Below are positions 7,901 through 16,764 of a stretch of DNA of 24,330 nucleotides, one piece after another (within the stretch, counting starts at the first letter, position 1; every line of letters begins with the position of its first letter). The position numbers and the translations under genes are program-made. The notes below the pieces were generated by a model. That model ran no database searches. It was not told the origin of the DNA and saw nothing but the letters and a program-made list of their open reading frames with translations. The DNA comes from Basidiobolus meristosporus CBS 931.73 (Eukaryota; Basidiobolomycota; Basidiobolomycetes; Basidiobolales; Basidiobolaceae), in contig MCFE01000950.1 of the NCBI GenBank assembly GCA_002104905.1, positions 1 through 24,330 of the forward strand. Direction: 5' to 3'.

Positions 7901-9265
7901 CTCCCTGGGCCAAAGAATACAGTTGCTGATGCACTCTCAAGGCAACATATATCAATGGTAGATCATGAGTTGGACTGGCCAGAATACATGCCAGAGTACT
8001 TGGCAAGTCAGACAATGCCAGAAGATTTATCACAGGAAGTAAGGGTCAAGATTAAGAAAGAAGCAGAGAATTTCTCATATGGTGAAGACGAGGTACTTTA
8101 CAGACACATGGAAGAAATAGGGCCTGTACCATATATTCCATTTGTATACAGAGGTGACATGATAATCAAGAATCATAAAGCCTTTGGACATCTGGGCATC
8201 CAAGGAACTTATGAAATAACTAAAAGGAGAGCCTGGTGGCCTAAACTCAAACAATTTATAGCTGAGACCCTCAAGACCTGCCCTGAGTGCCAGCTGGCTA
8301 GACCATACAACAAGGAACATGCCCCATTAGAACCACTGACTCCAGTTCCAGCATTCTACAGATGGGGAATTGACTTCATTGGAATATTGCCTGAAACTTC
8401 AAGAGGGAACAAGTGGATCATAACTGCAATTGACCATACCACTAAGTGGTGTATAGCAAAAGCCATGCCAGCAGCTACTGCAAAAAATGTTGCAAAATTC
8501 CTTTACCTGGAAATCTTTATGCAGTTTGGATGCCCAGGTGAAATTCTGTCTGACAGAGGAGCAAACTTTTTGGAACAAACCTTGAAAGAATACCTTCAGA
8601 TAATGGGGGTTAGACATTTGAAGACATCAGCATACCACCCTAGAACAAATGGGGTCACAGAGAGGTTCAATGGACTCTTTGGGAAGATGCTGACTACTTA
8701 TGTCAAAGGAGCCAAACATAAGTGGGATGAATTTGTACATCAAGCACTCTTTGCCTGTCGTATTAGAGTCCATTCAGCAACACAAAAGTCCCCCTTCTAC
8801 CTAGTGTATGGTACACATCCAAGAATCCCAGGTGATACCTTACCACCATACATCTGGGACTTAAAGAACCAAAAAGACTTGGCAGAATTCAGAACAAGGG
8901 AACTGGAAGAATTAGGACATGCAAGACATGATGCCATCAAGAATTTAAAACGACAAGCAGAGAAGATGAAAGAACAGTACAACAAAACAGTGGTAACAAA
9001 ACCCTTAACTTTGGGAAAACTTGTATTAGTCCGAAATGAAAGTAGGCTAAAACTAGAACCACATTGGGTTGGACCCTTTATTATCACAAGAGAAATGCCC
9101 TTCAATACATTTCAACTCGCAGACATGTCAGGTAAAGTAAAGGAGGACCTAGTGCATAGAGACCGACTAAAGGAAGCACAGCTAAAAAACCCAATGACAC
9201 CACCAACCAAATACTGGTATTACAAGTCCGATAGACAGGACTCTTCAGGAGAAGAACCTCTTTAA
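4916..9265 (+). CDS. Gag-Pol polyprotein of the Ty3-type retrotransposon
   Basis: A single 1449-residue frame with no frameshift between gag and pol. The start is the first ATG after the LTR; the roughly 400-nt leader has none. The N-terminus has a short coiled-coil-like segment (about 9-30), then a Gag capsid-type domain (about 118-280) and a CCHC zinc knuckle at 344-357 for RNA binding. The protease active site is DSGA at 413-416. Reverse transcriptase has catalytic D689 and YLDD at 751-754. RNase H acidic residues are D900, E937 and D962. Integrase has an HHCC zinc site (H1087, H1092, C1122, C1125) and a catalytic D1153, D1213, E1249 triad with the classic 35-residue spacing. A GPF motif at 1386-1388 follows. 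No chromodomain is recognisable in the last 60 residues. All key residues are present, so the protein is predicted functional. Confidence 0.96.
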   Translation: MSEEKPKFSSSEEMLAYIESLEQQVAELAGQGQSHTTEPAALPSLDPRMGRQTDLDSLHFVNTQRSWFTGQGIQREGEASSVRPAVPPNSLNLGEDGQGSLDFTKQYRATNLKLQKPNIFEGKRHTATLETWIFEVEQYLYFSDDSEEVKVHYACSLFRKEATMWWKLHIQGMNRGIFPPIASWADFVKALRKRFTPINADRMAREKLSKLFQAKSVQEYNEQFNLLSMEIQNMPDTELLEQYLRGLKSNTRWEIEYKDPKTLVEAMELAERYDAIHFRRAVNHRIGHSRTTTGLKANNHIPIGSQPITEQGAHYPHTLEPMDLDVMQSTPRPSKEECFKLGLCFYCKEQGHKVNECPKRPLQRVFQLSTKEEEHTISLVKEYQRTQSLYTTPKMLKLPGILNNNQCVSVLIDSGATDVYISKDVADQMKLQTIPCPPIHILCATKESIIVNSRTEPLTLQIRDFQDTISPIIIPQANFEINVGQTWLRKHNPDINWQTQEVVINKDDAKYHLSPKPTLDKGNAPEHTISKKQFAHSIRQNPKLLHMIAFAKIQETTEVTNDRLKTLLAEFQEVFPKEIPALPPSREIDHAIEVTDDKPRNRAPYKFSPKEMETLKETLKDYLAKGWIKPSKSPWGAPVLFAPKKDGKLRFCVDYRALNAITVRNSYPLPRIDALFDQLGKAKIFSKIDLASGYHQIRIKPEDTSKTAFNTRYGHYEFVVMSFGLTNAPATFQTLMNSILEPYLEKFVLVYLDDILIYSTSMDDHMKHLKTVLAILKKHKLYAQLPKCEFLTRSVEYLGHIISDKGLHMDPAKIDAIQKWEAPKSLTEMRSFLGLASYYRRFIRDFATIAAPLTDLTKKEKDYIWTPNCETAFLTLKEKLCQTPVLQLPDFSEPFCVYTDASDLAVGGVLTQKEHPVAYESKKLSVTEQNYPVHEKELYAILHCLRVWRCYLEGKHFVVYTDHASLRYIHTQKLLSRRITRWIEELQQFDFKIHYLPGPKNTVADALSRQHISMVDHELDWPEYMPEYLASQTMPEDLSQEVRVKIKKEAENFSYGEDEVLYRHMEEIGPVPYIPFVYRGDMIIKNHKAFGHLGIQGTYEITKRRAWWPKLKQFIAETLKTCPECQLARPYNKEHAPLEPLTPVPAFYRWGIDFIGILPETSRGNKWIITAIDHTTKWCIAKAMPAATAKNVAKFLYLEIFMQFGCPGEILSDRGANFLEQTLKEYLQIMGVRHLKTSAYHPRTNGVTERFNGLFGKMLTTYVKGAKHKWDEFVHQALFACRIRVHSATQKSPFYLVYGTHPRIPGDTLPPYIWDLKNQKDLAEFRTRELEELGHARHDAIKNLKRQAEKMKEQYNKTVVTKPLTLGKLVLVRNESRLKLEPHWVGPFIITREMPFNTFQLADMSGKVKEDLVHRDRLKEAQLKNPMTPPTKYWYYKSDRQDSSGEEPL

Positions 9266-9276
9266 GTGTGGGAGTA
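9266..9276 (+). other. Polypurine-like tract
   Basis: GTGTGGGAGTA lies between the Gag-Pol stop codon and the 3' LTR, where the plus-strand primer is normally made. It is short and not purely purine, so the exact primer is uncertain. Confidence 0.6.
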
Positions 9277-9586
9277 TGTTATGATTTAAATCCTAACTAG
9301 TCACTACCGATCACTTGAACACTACTGATCGAACACCTGGAATTCCACACAGACGATCAATCGCACTCAGTGATACACACGTTATTTAATACATCTTGAA
9401 CCCTCCTTTTGGAAGCTTGCCCTACGTTATCGGAAGCTCTCCCTCCGAGGCTATCTCTATATAAACTCCTTTGAACACTATCAATAAAGCATCAACCTTT
9501 TACCGGTTCATCAACTATTCAGATAACCTCTCTGATTCGTATTGGACATCCTCCGGTCCTCCTCCGCTTGCCCTCGATTCATAACA
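9277..9586 (+). repeat. 3' LTR
   Basis: 310 bp, identical by eye to the 5' LTR at 4209-4518. It carries the same TATATAAA (9458-9465) and AATAAA. It now supplies the whole upstream region of tRNA-Tyr at 9597. Confidence 0.95.
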
Positions 9587-9590
9587 TAAG
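9587..9590. repeat. Right target-site duplication TAAG
   Basis: Matches 4205-4208. Six bases separate it from the mature 5' end of tRNA-Tyr. Confidence 0.88.
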
Positions 9591-9596
9591 TATATT

Positions 9597-9679
9597 CCGA
9601 ACATAGCTCAGTTGGTAGAGCGGAAGACTGTAGTGTTATAGCAATCTTTAGGTCCCTGGTTCAAATCCGGGTGTTCGGA
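9597..9679 (+). tRNA. tRNA-Tyr(GTA) with a 10-nt intron
   Basis: Decodes UAC/UAU. The acceptor CCGAACA pairs with TGTTCGG, discriminator A. The D stem is GCTC/GAGC and the anticodon stem GAAGA/TCTTT. The loop is 17 nt; removing ten bases (TGTTATAGCA, 9634-9643) after G37 leaves CTGTAGA, anticodon GTA. The T stem is CCTGG/CCGGG. T5 lies at 9681-9685. This copy has a retrotransposon LTR in place of its normal upstream flank, but its internal A and B boxes are untouched. Confidence 0.98.
9634..9643 (+). other. tRNA-Tyr intron (10 nt)
   Basis: TGTTATAGCA lies at the canonical eukaryotic site between positions 37 and 38. It is removed by the tRNA splicing endonuclease. Every tRNA-Tyr copy fully covered by the window has the same intron. 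Confidence 0.9.
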
Positions 9680-9819
9680 CTTTTTAATTATTTTGGTAAG
9701 CATTACGATATTTTTATTTTCGAAGAGAATCTACTTGTGGAATGAAAATAAATGGGACATACATGTTAACTAGTTTGCTACGAGCCAATTCTAAAATGCG
9801 TATTCAAAAAGAAAAGGAA

Positions 9820-9893
9820 CGCTCCTGGGTGGGCTTGAACCACCAACCTCCTGATTAACAGTCAGACGCGCTAGCCAATTGCGCCACAAGAGC
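9820..9893 (-). tRNA. tRNA-Asn(GTT)
   Basis: Decodes AAC/AAU. The acceptor GCTCTTG pairs with CAGGAGC (one T:G), discriminator G. The anticodon stem is TCTGA/TCAGG around CTGTTAA (GTT), and the T stem is GGTGG/CCACC with loop TTCAAGC. On the minus strand T4 and T5 runs follow (complements at 9812-9815 and 9806-9810). It is transcribed toward tRNA-Tyr, so the two converge. Confidence 0.98.
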
Positions 9894-10199
9894 TTCACAC
9901 TTGGGCATTCTTCACCTAGATTCAAAGCTGTATATTCTTCCGTATAGTATCTGACAAGAAAATTCCTGTCAATGTTCCACCTCACAGCCATATGCCGGAT
10001 TTAAGTTACGCGGAGTACACTTTAATGGAAAATGAGTTGAAATGCCACCTTCAGCAAAGCAAGATTCTGTACTTTTCTGGGTATAAAGAGTATCTTTGGC
10101 TTTTCTCGCTTCACTCTAGCACATAATATAGTCAAGGATATTTCACTCCATGTTTCCGTAAGAAACATTACAGGTACCTACGCGTGAGTATTAATATAA
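9894..10199. other. Asn-Lys spacer (306 bp), no gene seen
   Basis: Copies lie at 15081-15386, 19408-19713 and 23737-24042. It is a divergent intergenic region between start sites of Asn (minus) and Lys (plus). Nothing else is recognised. Confidence 0.85.
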
Positions 10200-10272
10200 G
10201 CCCGGCTAGCTCAATCGGTAGAGCGTGAGACTCTTAATCTCAAGGTTGTGGGTTCGACCCCCACGTTGGGTG
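10200..10272 (+). tRNA. tRNA-Lys(CTT)
   Basis: Decodes AAG. The acceptor GCCCGGC faces GTTGGGT with G:U pairs at 1:72, 5:68 and 6:67, discriminator G. The anticodon stem is TGAGA/TCTCA around CTCTTAA (CTT), and the T stem is GTGGG/CCCAC with loop TTCGACC. T5 lies at 10281-10285. Confidence 0.97.
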
Positions 10273-10376
10273 CACTACTCTTTTTAGATATCCATCGTGG
10301 ATTGGTTACCTCAAAATATACTTGATAATAGAATCTGGAGTATATGGTATATCAATGGTTGGAGCAACCTAAGCTT

Positions 10377-10448
10377 GGACGTATAGCTCAGTGGTAGAGC
10401 AATTGACTGCAGATCAATAGGTCGGTGGTTCAAATCCGCCTGCGTCCT
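10377..10448 (+). tRNA. tRNA-Cys(GCA)
   Basis: Decodes UGC/UGU. The acceptor GGACGTA pairs with TGCGTCC and the discriminator is T (U73), the known Cys identity base. The D arm is GCTC/GAGC, the anticodon arm TTGA/TCAA around CTGCAGA (GCA). T4 lies at 10451-10454. It converges with the minus-strand tRNA-Ala downstream. Confidence 0.98.
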
Positions 10449-10596
10449 TCTTTTATTACTTTTATGGATTTTGGTCTTCATCGTTTTACAACTTGCATGC
10501 TACGCATAACAATACGACGACCTCTACTACTTGCGAGCACCAAATATCCTCGAGTTCGTAGCCAAAAGTTATCCCAAGCAGTGCTTTGGTTCAAAA

Positions 10597-10669
10597 TGGA
10601 GGACCTGGGTATCGATCCCAGTGCCTCTCGCATGCTAAGCGAGCGCTCTACCATCTGAGCTAGACCCCC
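10597..10669 (-). tRNA. tRNA-Ala(AGC)
   Basis: Decodes alanine GCN codons. The acceptor GGGGGTC faces GTCCTCC with the G3:U70 identity pair of tRNA-Ala and a U6:U67 mismatch shared by all copies. The discriminator is A. The anticodon stem is CTCGC/GCGAG around TTAGCAT (AGC), and the T stem is CTGGG/CCCAG with loop ATCGATA. A T4 run follows directly (complement at 10593-10596). Confidence 0.97.
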
Positions 10670-10687
10670 AAATATGTGAATATTTGG
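10668..10687. promoter_or_regulatory. AT-rich hairpin overlapping the tRNA-Ala 5' end
   Basis: CCAAATAT, a four-base loop, then ATATTTGG form an 8-bp perfect inverted repeat that includes the first two bases of tRNA-Ala. It is perfect at 963-982 and 14593-14612. The copies near 18920 and 23249 have an A-to-T change that unpairs one position. It may simply be the AT-rich upstream flank of a Pol III gene. Confidence 0.45.
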
Positions 10688-11042
10688 AGATACACATCTA
10701 TCTCATTTTGTGACCCATTTTAGAAATGAACGTCTTTATATTTACCTGCCCGCTTCTCTACTCTCTTGTAGATGCTACGAGTCTATATTTACTATCGAGA
10801 ATGAGGCAACAAGTATGAATGTAAACTCGTGTATTGTACACATGATGAGTGTACTCTGGTAACTATCTATACTGCATTCACGCACTAAATGTCGGTCCTA
10901 TTAGTTGGTAAGTTACCGAGGCTGCTCCTTGGTCAGACCACACTCATTTGTACACTATGTTCGTACCATGTCTTTTATCTATGCACTTACTCCAATTAAA
11001 CTATAGACCATCAAAATGAAATAGCTAGCGAGATAAAAGAGA

Positions 11043-11116
11043 TGTCTTCGCTCGGATTCGAACCGAGGACCGTCTGTGTGTTAGACAGACGTGATAACCA
11101 ACTACACCACGAAGAC
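11043..11116 (-). tRNA. tRNA-Val(AAC)
   Basis: Identical by eye to 1339-1412; second F-orientation copy, 9704 bp downstream. Confidence 0.98.
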
Positions 11117-11401
11117 ATGCTTGATTTATAGCGCTTTTTAACATTAATTTGCTTTATACGTGACTTGCGATTGTATGTGAGGAAACTTCGAGAGTACAAT
11201 CATATTTTGTGTCATCCAATTCTTATGTTGTGCGGTGCTTACCAATACGAGGGAGAATGTGCATATAGAGTTACCAAAAAATTATTTTACTATTTACAAG
11301 CTATCGCAGATATCCTAAATTAATCCCATTTATTTGGTCAGTACAAATATGAAGGTGGTGTTGAAGACGAATCAAACTAAGCTTGGGAAGCTATGGAAAG
11401 T

Positions 11402-11473
11402 GGGGGGTTGGCGCAACGGTAGCGCGTTCGCCTCCAGAGCGAAAGGTTGCGTGTTCAAATCACGCACTCCTCA
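11402..11473 (+). tRNA. tRNA-Trp(CCA)
   Basis: Identical by eye to 1698-1769, with the same T5 terminator and downstream AT microsatellite. Confidence 0.98.
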
Positions 11474-11668
11474 CTTCTCTTTTTCTCATTCTGGACGATG
11501 AATACCTATATCTATATATATATATATATTTGCTTTTTTGATTGCACCTGTGTTATGTGGAACGTCTCTATTTTGCACTATCCTACTGTGGCAATCAAGC
11601 TTTTGTTGCCCGAGTTATCTTTTTGATGGCATGAGTTATATTACATTCAAGATGGAAATCTCTCGAAA

Positions 11669-11742
11669 GCTCGCATAGCTCAGTTGGTTAGAGCGTGGTG
11701 CTAATAACGCCAAGGTCGCAGGTTCGACCCCTGCTGTGAGCA
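11669..11742 (+). tRNA. tRNA-Ile(AAT)
   Basis: Identical by eye to 1965-2038, including flanks. Confidence 0.98.
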
Positions 11743-12065
11743 TTATCTTTTATCCTTTATTATTGATCTTTTTGTGTATCAGCTAAAGATTCCCTAGCAT
11801 TGTGTGGACTATTGTTGCTTAAGTGGTCACAAGTTTAATATTCGGGTGGTCCCAATGTTGTGCTTATGATGTTATATGCGCACCCAGTCACTCCCTAACC
11901 CAAATCCAGTATATAAAAATATAAGCACCTATACCCTGATTGCAAGGCATTTCACGAAATACGTATTTATGCTTGTAGTATTGTAAATGTACATGCCAAC
12001 GCATGAGGCTTTACTTTGCCAACAGAGTACTCTTGTTGTATAATCTTTGTATCTTCACAACCAAT

Positions 12066-12137
12066 TCTCAGATAGTATAGTGGTAAGTATCCCCGCCTGT
12101 CACGCGGGAGACCCGGGTTCAATTCCCGGTCTGAGAG
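12066..12137 (+). tRNA. tRNA-Asp(GTC)
   Basis: Identical by eye to 2362-2433, with the same run of eight Ts after one C. Confidence 0.98.
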
Positions 12138-12445
12138 CTTTTTTTTGGCATTAATTCTCGACACAGAAAATATGTGATCACCAGTTTGGACTATCGGGTG
12201 TCCCGTTGATATTTTTGATAGGCCCTTTTTGATTTGGTGACATAACCATTAAAAAGTTTCCTGTATTCTGCTTGGCATGTCATAGATGTAAGGATATTTA
12301 TCCGTGTTTGAGCTCTAGTTTGTGCCTACATAGAATCAATGACACATTCACCATGTTCTGCGAAGCAAAATAATATTGATATTCTACTTGGCGTTATCAT
12401 TATTGTGTGCTTTTTGTAAAGAAAGTGGTTTCTTCTTGCTGAAAT

Positions 12446-12518
12446 GGGCGTATGGCCAAATGGATAAGGCGCCTGACTACGGATCAGGAGATTCCAGGTT
12501 CGATCCCTGGTATGCTCG
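12446..12518 (+). tRNA. tRNA-Arg(ACG)
   Basis: Identical by eye to 2742-2814. It is the last F-orientation gene. The mirror-image tRNA-Arg at 12764-12836 lies 245 bp away in the opposite direction, so the two converge. Confidence 0.98.
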
Positions 12519-12567
12519 TTCTTTTTTGCCAATCCTTGATCGATTGCCCAGGGTTTCTGCTTCATTT

Positions 12568-12713
12568 TTGCGCTAACCATGATTGCCGTAAGAGTATTGA
12601 GGAAGCTGTAGAGTACAATCTCAATAGAACGCATATATTCATTGACATGGTATCATCATTGCACCGCGCTAACGGGAATAGTGTTATGCGTATGTTTATT
12701 AACAGCATATATC
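12568..12713. other. Spacer at the centre of the large inverted repeat
   Basis: The bases TTCATTT at 12561-12567 mirror AAATGAA at 12714-12720, and the arms extend outward on both sides. The 146 bp between resemble the start of the Arg-Gly spacer (compare 2862-3010) but diverge near the right end: an extra A, and AACAGCATAT in place of AAACATAT. The sequence then jumps to R orientation before reaching tRNA-Gly. No gene is seen. Confidence 0.85.
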
Positions 12714-12763
12714 AAATGAAGCAGAAACCCTTGGGCAATCGATCAAGGATTGGCAAAAAAGAA

Positions 12764-12836
12764 CGAGCATACCAGGGATCGAACCTGGAATCTCCTGATC
12801 CGTAGTCAGGCGCCTTATCCATTTGGCCATACGCCC
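12764..12836 (-). tRNA. tRNA-Arg(ACG)
   Basis: Reverse complement of 2742-2814. First gene after the inverted junction. Its downstream motif keeps the CCCTTGGG form seen in the first F copy, not that of the adjacent F copy. Confidence 0.98.
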
Positions 12837-13144
12837 ATTTCAGCAAGAAGAAACCACTTTCTTTACAAAAAGCACACAATAATGATAACGCCAAGTAGAA
12901 TATCAATATTATTTTGCTTCGCAGAACATGGTGAATGTGTCATTGATTCTATGTAGGCACAAACTAGAGCTCAAACACGGATAAATATCCTTACATCTAT
13001 GACATGCCAAGCAGAATACAGGAAACTTTTTAATGGTTATGTCACCAAGTCAAAAAGGGCCTATCAAAAATATCAACGGGACACCCGATAGTCCAAACTG
13101 GTGATCACATATTTTCTGTATCGAGAATTAATGCCAAAAAAAAG

Positions 13145-13216
13145 CTCTCAGACCGGGAATTGAACCCGGGTCTCCCGCGTGACAGGCGGGGATACTTACC
13201 ACTATACTATCTGAGA
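13145..13216 (-). tRNA. tRNA-Asp(GTC)
   Basis: Reverse complement of 2362-2433, identical by eye. Eight As at 13136-13143 encode its terminator. Confidence 0.98.
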
Positions 13217-13539
13217 ATTGGTTGTGAAGATACAAAGATTATACAACAAGAGTACTCTGTTGGCAAAGTAAAGCCTCATGCGTTGGCATGTACATTTACA
13301 ATACTACAAGCATAAATACGTATTTCGTGAAATGCCTTGCAATCAGGGTATAGGTGCTTATATTTTTATATACTGGATTTGGGTTAGGGAGTGACTGGGT
13401 GCGCATATAACATCATAAGCACAACATTGGGACCACCCGAATATTAAACTTGTGACCACTTAAGCAACAATAGTCCACACAATGCTAGGGAATCTTTAGC
13501 TGATACACAAAAAGATCAATAATAAAGGATAAAAGATAA

Positions 13540-13613
13540 TGCTCACAGCAGGGGTCGAACCTGCGACCTTGGCGTTATTAGCACCACGCTCTAACCAACT
13601 GAGCTATGCGAGC
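13540..13613 (-). tRNA. tRNA-Ile(AAT)
   Basis: Reverse complement of 1965-2038, identical by eye. Confidence 0.98.
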
Positions 13614-13806
13614 TTTCGAGAGATTTCCATCTTGAATGTAATATAACTCATGCCATCAAAAAGATAACTCGGGCAACAAAAGCTTGATTGCCACAGTAGG
13701 ATAGTGCAAAATAGAGACGTTCCACATAACACAGGTGCAATCAAAAAAGCAAATATATATATATATAGATATAGGTATTCATCGTCCAGAATGAGAAAAA
13801 GAGAAG

Positions 13807-13878
13807 TGAGGAGTGCGTGATTTGAACACGCAACCTTTCGCTCTGGAGGCGAACGCGCTACCGTTGCGCCAACCCCCC
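13807..13878 (-). tRNA. tRNA-Trp(CCA)
   Basis: Direct repeat of 66-137, 13741 bp away, with the same flanks. Confidence 0.98.
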
Positions 13879-14163
13879 ACTTTCCATAGCTTCCCAAGCT
13901 TAGTTTGATTCGTCTTCAACACCACCTTCATATTTGTACTGACCAAATAAATGGGATTAATTTAGGATATCTGCGATAGCTTGTAAATAGTAAAATAATT
14001 TTTTGGTAACTCTATATGCACATTCTCCCTCGTATTGGTAAGCACCGCACAACATAAGAATTGGATGACACAAAATATGATTGTACTCTCGAAGTTTCCT
14101 CACATACAATCGCAAGTCACGTATAAAGCAAATTAATGTTAAAAAGCGCTATAAATCAAGCAT

Positions 14164-14237
14164 GTCTTCGTGGTGTAGTTGGTTATCACGTCTGTCTAAC
14201 ACACAGACGGTCCTCGGTTCGAATCCGAGCGAAGACA
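14164..14237 (+). tRNA. tRNA-Val(AAC)
   Basis: Identical by eye to 423-496. Just downstream the flank reads GCTGTTTC, where the left arm and F copies have GCTATTTC. Confidence 0.98.
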
Positions 14238-14610
14238 TCTCTTTTATCTCGCTAGCTGTTTCATTTTGATGGTCTATAGTTTAATTGGAGTAAGTGCATA
14301 GATAAAAGACATGGTACGAACATAGTGTACAAATGAGTGTGGTCTGACCAAGGAGCAGCCTCGGTAACTTACCAACTAATAGGACCGACATTTAGTGCGT
14401 GAATGCAGTATAGATAGTTACCAGAGTACACTCATCATGTGTACAATACACGAGTTTACATTCATACTTGTTGCCTCATTCTCGATAGTAAATATAGACT
14501 CGTAGCATCTACAAGAGAGTAGAGAAGCGGGCAGGTAAATATAAAGACGTTCATTTCTAAAATGGGTCACAAAATGAGATAGATGTGTATCTCCAAATAT
14601 TCACATATTT

Positions 14611-14683
14611 GGGGGTCTAGCTCAGATGGTAGAGCGCTCGCTTAGCATGCGAGAGGCACTGGGATCGATACCCAGGTCCTCCA
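14611..14683 (+). tRNA. tRNA-Ala(AGC)
   Basis: Intact 73-nt copy with the full CTGGG T stem, preceded by the perfect AT hairpin at 14593-14612. Confidence 0.97.
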
Positions 14684-14831
14684 TTTTGAACCAAAGCACT
14701 GCTTGGGATAACTTTTGGCTACGAACTCGAGGATATTTGGTGCTCGCAAGTAGTAGAGGTCGTCGTATTGTTATGCGTAGCATGCAAGTTGTAAAACGAT
14801 GAAGACCAAAATCCATAAAAGTAATAAAAGA

Positions 14832-14903
14832 AGGACGCAGGCGGATTTGAACCACCGACCTATTGATCTGCAGTCAATTGCTCTACCACTGAGCTATACG
14901 TCC
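14832..14903 (-). tRNA. tRNA-Cys(GCA)
   Basis: Reverse complement of 10377-10448, identical by eye. Converges with tRNA-Ala across 148 bp. Confidence 0.98.
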
Positions 14904-15007
14904 AAGCTTAGGTTGCTCCAACCATTGATATACCATATACTCCAGATTCTATTATCAAGTATATTTTGAGGTAACCAATCCACGATGGATATCTAAAAAG
15001 AGTAGTG

Positions 15008-15080
15008 CACCCAACGTGGGGGTCGAACCCACAACCTTGAGATTAAGAGTCTCACGCTCTACCGATTGAGCTAGCCGGGC
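15008..15080 (-). tRNA. tRNA-Lys(CTT)
   Basis: Reverse complement of 10200-10272, identical by eye. Confidence 0.97.
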
Positions 15081-15386
15081 TTATATTAATACTCACGCGT
15101 AGGTACCTGTAATGTTTCTTACGGAAACATGGAGTGAAATATCCTTGACTATATTATGTGCTAGAGTGAAGCGAGAAAAGCCAAAGATACTCTTTATACC
15201 CAGAAAAGTACAGAATCTTGCTTTGCTGAAGGTGGCATTTCAACTCATTTTCCATTAAAGTGTACTCCGCGTAACTTAAATCCGGCATATGGCTGTGAGG
15301 TGGAACATTGACAGGAATTTTCTTGTCAGATACTATACGGAAGAATATACAGCTTTGAATCTAGGTGAAGAATGCCCAAGTGTGAA

Positions 15387-15460
15387 GCTCTTGTGGCGCA
15401 ATTGGCTAGCGCGTCTGACTGTTAATCAGGAGGTTGGTGGTTCAAGCCCACCCAGGAGCG
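15387..15460 (+). tRNA. tRNA-Asn(GTT)
   Basis: Reverse complement of 9820-9893, identical by eye. Confidence 0.98.
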
Positions 15461-15600
15461 TTCCTTTTCTTTTTGAATACGCATTTTAGAATTGGCTCGT
15501 AGCAAACTAGTTAACATGTATGTCCCATTTATTTTCATTCCACAAGTAGATTCTCTTCGAAAATAAAAATATCGTAATGCTTACCAAAATAATTAAAAAG

Positions 15601-15683
15601 TCCGAACACCCGGATTTGAACCAGGGACCTAAAGATTGCTATAACACTACAGTCTTCCGCTCTACCAACTGAGCTATGTTCGG
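15601..15683 (-). tRNA. tRNA-Tyr(GTA) with a 10-nt intron
   Basis: Reverse complement of 9597-9679 with the same intron. Its upstream flank is the uninterrupted form of the retrotransposon target: 15684-15694 shows the single target sequence (CTTA at 15690-15693, complement of TAAG). Confidence 0.98.
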
Positions 15684-15957
15684 AATATACTTAATTTTGG
15701 GTTTTATCTTACTAAATGCATTATACTTACTATCTATCTGCCCAACATACCATCATGCGGACCCTGTAATACTTGTCAAATTTGATCTCCGATATTACTA
15801 CTTTTGCAAAAAAAAAACCATCTCCAAAAGGCGTTCGAACAAATAATCATTAAAACCGAGGCTGGATGAAGTAAAGCTGGCCACGCTCTGAAAGGCTTTC
15901 TTTAGTAGGTCCAGTGCAAAATGGTACATCTCTCTGAGGTAATATAAGATGTAAAAA

Positions 15958-16030
15958 TGCCTTCTGCCGGAATCGAACCAGCGACCTTCTGCTTACTAGG
16001 CAGACGCTCTGCCAACTGAGCCAAGGAGGC
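15958..16030 (-). tRNA. tRNA-Thr(AGT)
   Basis: Reverse complement of 3877-3949, with the same C5:A68 acceptor mismatch. Confidence 0.97.
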
Positions 16031-16693
16031 ATTATTATGGGTTTACGCACATGAACCTAATTTGTATTTCAAGAAACTCTAGTTCAACCCTGTCTGATAG
16101 ATTTTCGAGCGCAGCGCACTTGACAAGTAGCACCATCACCAACCAAAGCATCTTGTATGGCAACGTATATCTTTATACAATCATGGAGTGCTTCAGGCCT
16201 TCTTACGGTTCACTTCAATTCATTCTTGATGTAGGGTGGGCAAATTAATCTAGCTTAGGTTTCCAGTGATGTTGGCCTTGTTGATTAGATGCAGCGCAAA
16301 AAGAACAGGTTCGACTCCGTGGTGTGGATATGATTTAGGTAATACCTAAGCGCCAGAGGTGGAAGCCGGTTATGCATAAATTTTAGAAAATCGTAGCCGA
16401 AAATTTCCACCCGTGTCCAGCCTAAAAGTATATGTTTTCCGGAACCCTAGACTGGGGCGGAGCTGAAGACAATGTGCTAATACGCTAGCCAGCAAACCCA
16501 TTTTACTGGGAAAGTGTTAAGAGGTGGAATATAGTGGCTAGTAAAAGAGGAAACCACAAAGCCAATTTGAATAAAGATATTAAATGCCACAGCACACATG
16601 ACCAATTTGGAAGTTGATTGTAGCGGCAAATTGAGGGATTGTACTGAGTGTGCCACTTTATTGTAGAGTGGAAATCATAAAAGGTTGTCAAAA
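16031..16693. other. Long Thr-Gly spacer (663 bp), copy 2
   Basis: Inverted copy of 3213-3876 with the B-box match on the plus strand at 16308-16318. An open frame at 16051-16248 has an ATG, but it is intact only in the R copies and has no family features. Confidence 0.8.
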
Positions 16694-16764
16694 TGCATAC
16701 TCGGGGAATCGAACCCCGGTCTACCGCGTGGCAGGCGGTAATTATACCACTAAACCAAGTATGC
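16694..16764 (-). tRNA. tRNA-Gly(GCC)
   Basis: Reverse complement of 3142-3212, identical by eye. Confidence 0.98.

Larger units (their letters stand above)
4209..9586 (+). mobile_element. Intact Ty3-type LTR retrotransposon
   Basis: A 5378-bp element with LTR, primer-binding site, Gag-Pol, polypurine-like tract and LTR. The two 310-bp LTRs read identical by eye, and they begin TGTTATG and end CATAACA. A 4-bp duplication (TAAG) flanks it. Domain order is Gag, protease, RT, RNase H, integrase, which places it in Ty3/Metaviridae rather than Ty1/copia. It lies in the Thr-Tyr spacer, with six bases between the right TAAG and tRNA-Tyr. Among the units seen, only this one carries it. Identical LTRs and an open frame indicate a recent, possibly still active insertion. 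Confidence 0.96.
894..12567. repeat. F-orientation tRNA array, about 1.5 units plus a retrotransposon
   Basis: tRNA order is Ala-, Val-, Trp, Ile, Asp, Arg, Gly, Thr, [retrotransposon], Tyr, Asn-, Lys, Cys, Ala-, Val-, Trp, Ile, Asp, Arg. Equivalent genes recur 9704 bp apart (Trp 1698 and 11402; Asp 2362 and 12066). Removing the 5378-bp element and its 4-bp duplication gives a unit of about 4322 bp. F copies share variants absent from the 12.7-24.3 kb R copies, such as one extra TA in the AT microsatellite downstream of Trp and a T/C difference in the Asp-Arg spacer. Confidence 0.93.

Noticed and set aside
9065-9265. C-terminal chromodomain in the integrase
   Set aside because: After the GPF motif only about 60 residues remain, and I see no chromodomain-like aromatic pattern.
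12518-12764. Inverted repeat as a pure assembly or foldback-read artefact
   Set aside because: The arms differ by fixed variants, one arm alone holds the retrotransposon, and the 146-bp centre is not a simple mirror point. Not excluded completely: it needs reads across the junction.
16051-16248. ATG-started 65-codon frame in the long spacer, also at 20378-20575
   Set aside because: The inverted F copy differs in this stretch, no family or signal is visible, and the length is within chance for AT-rich spacer.
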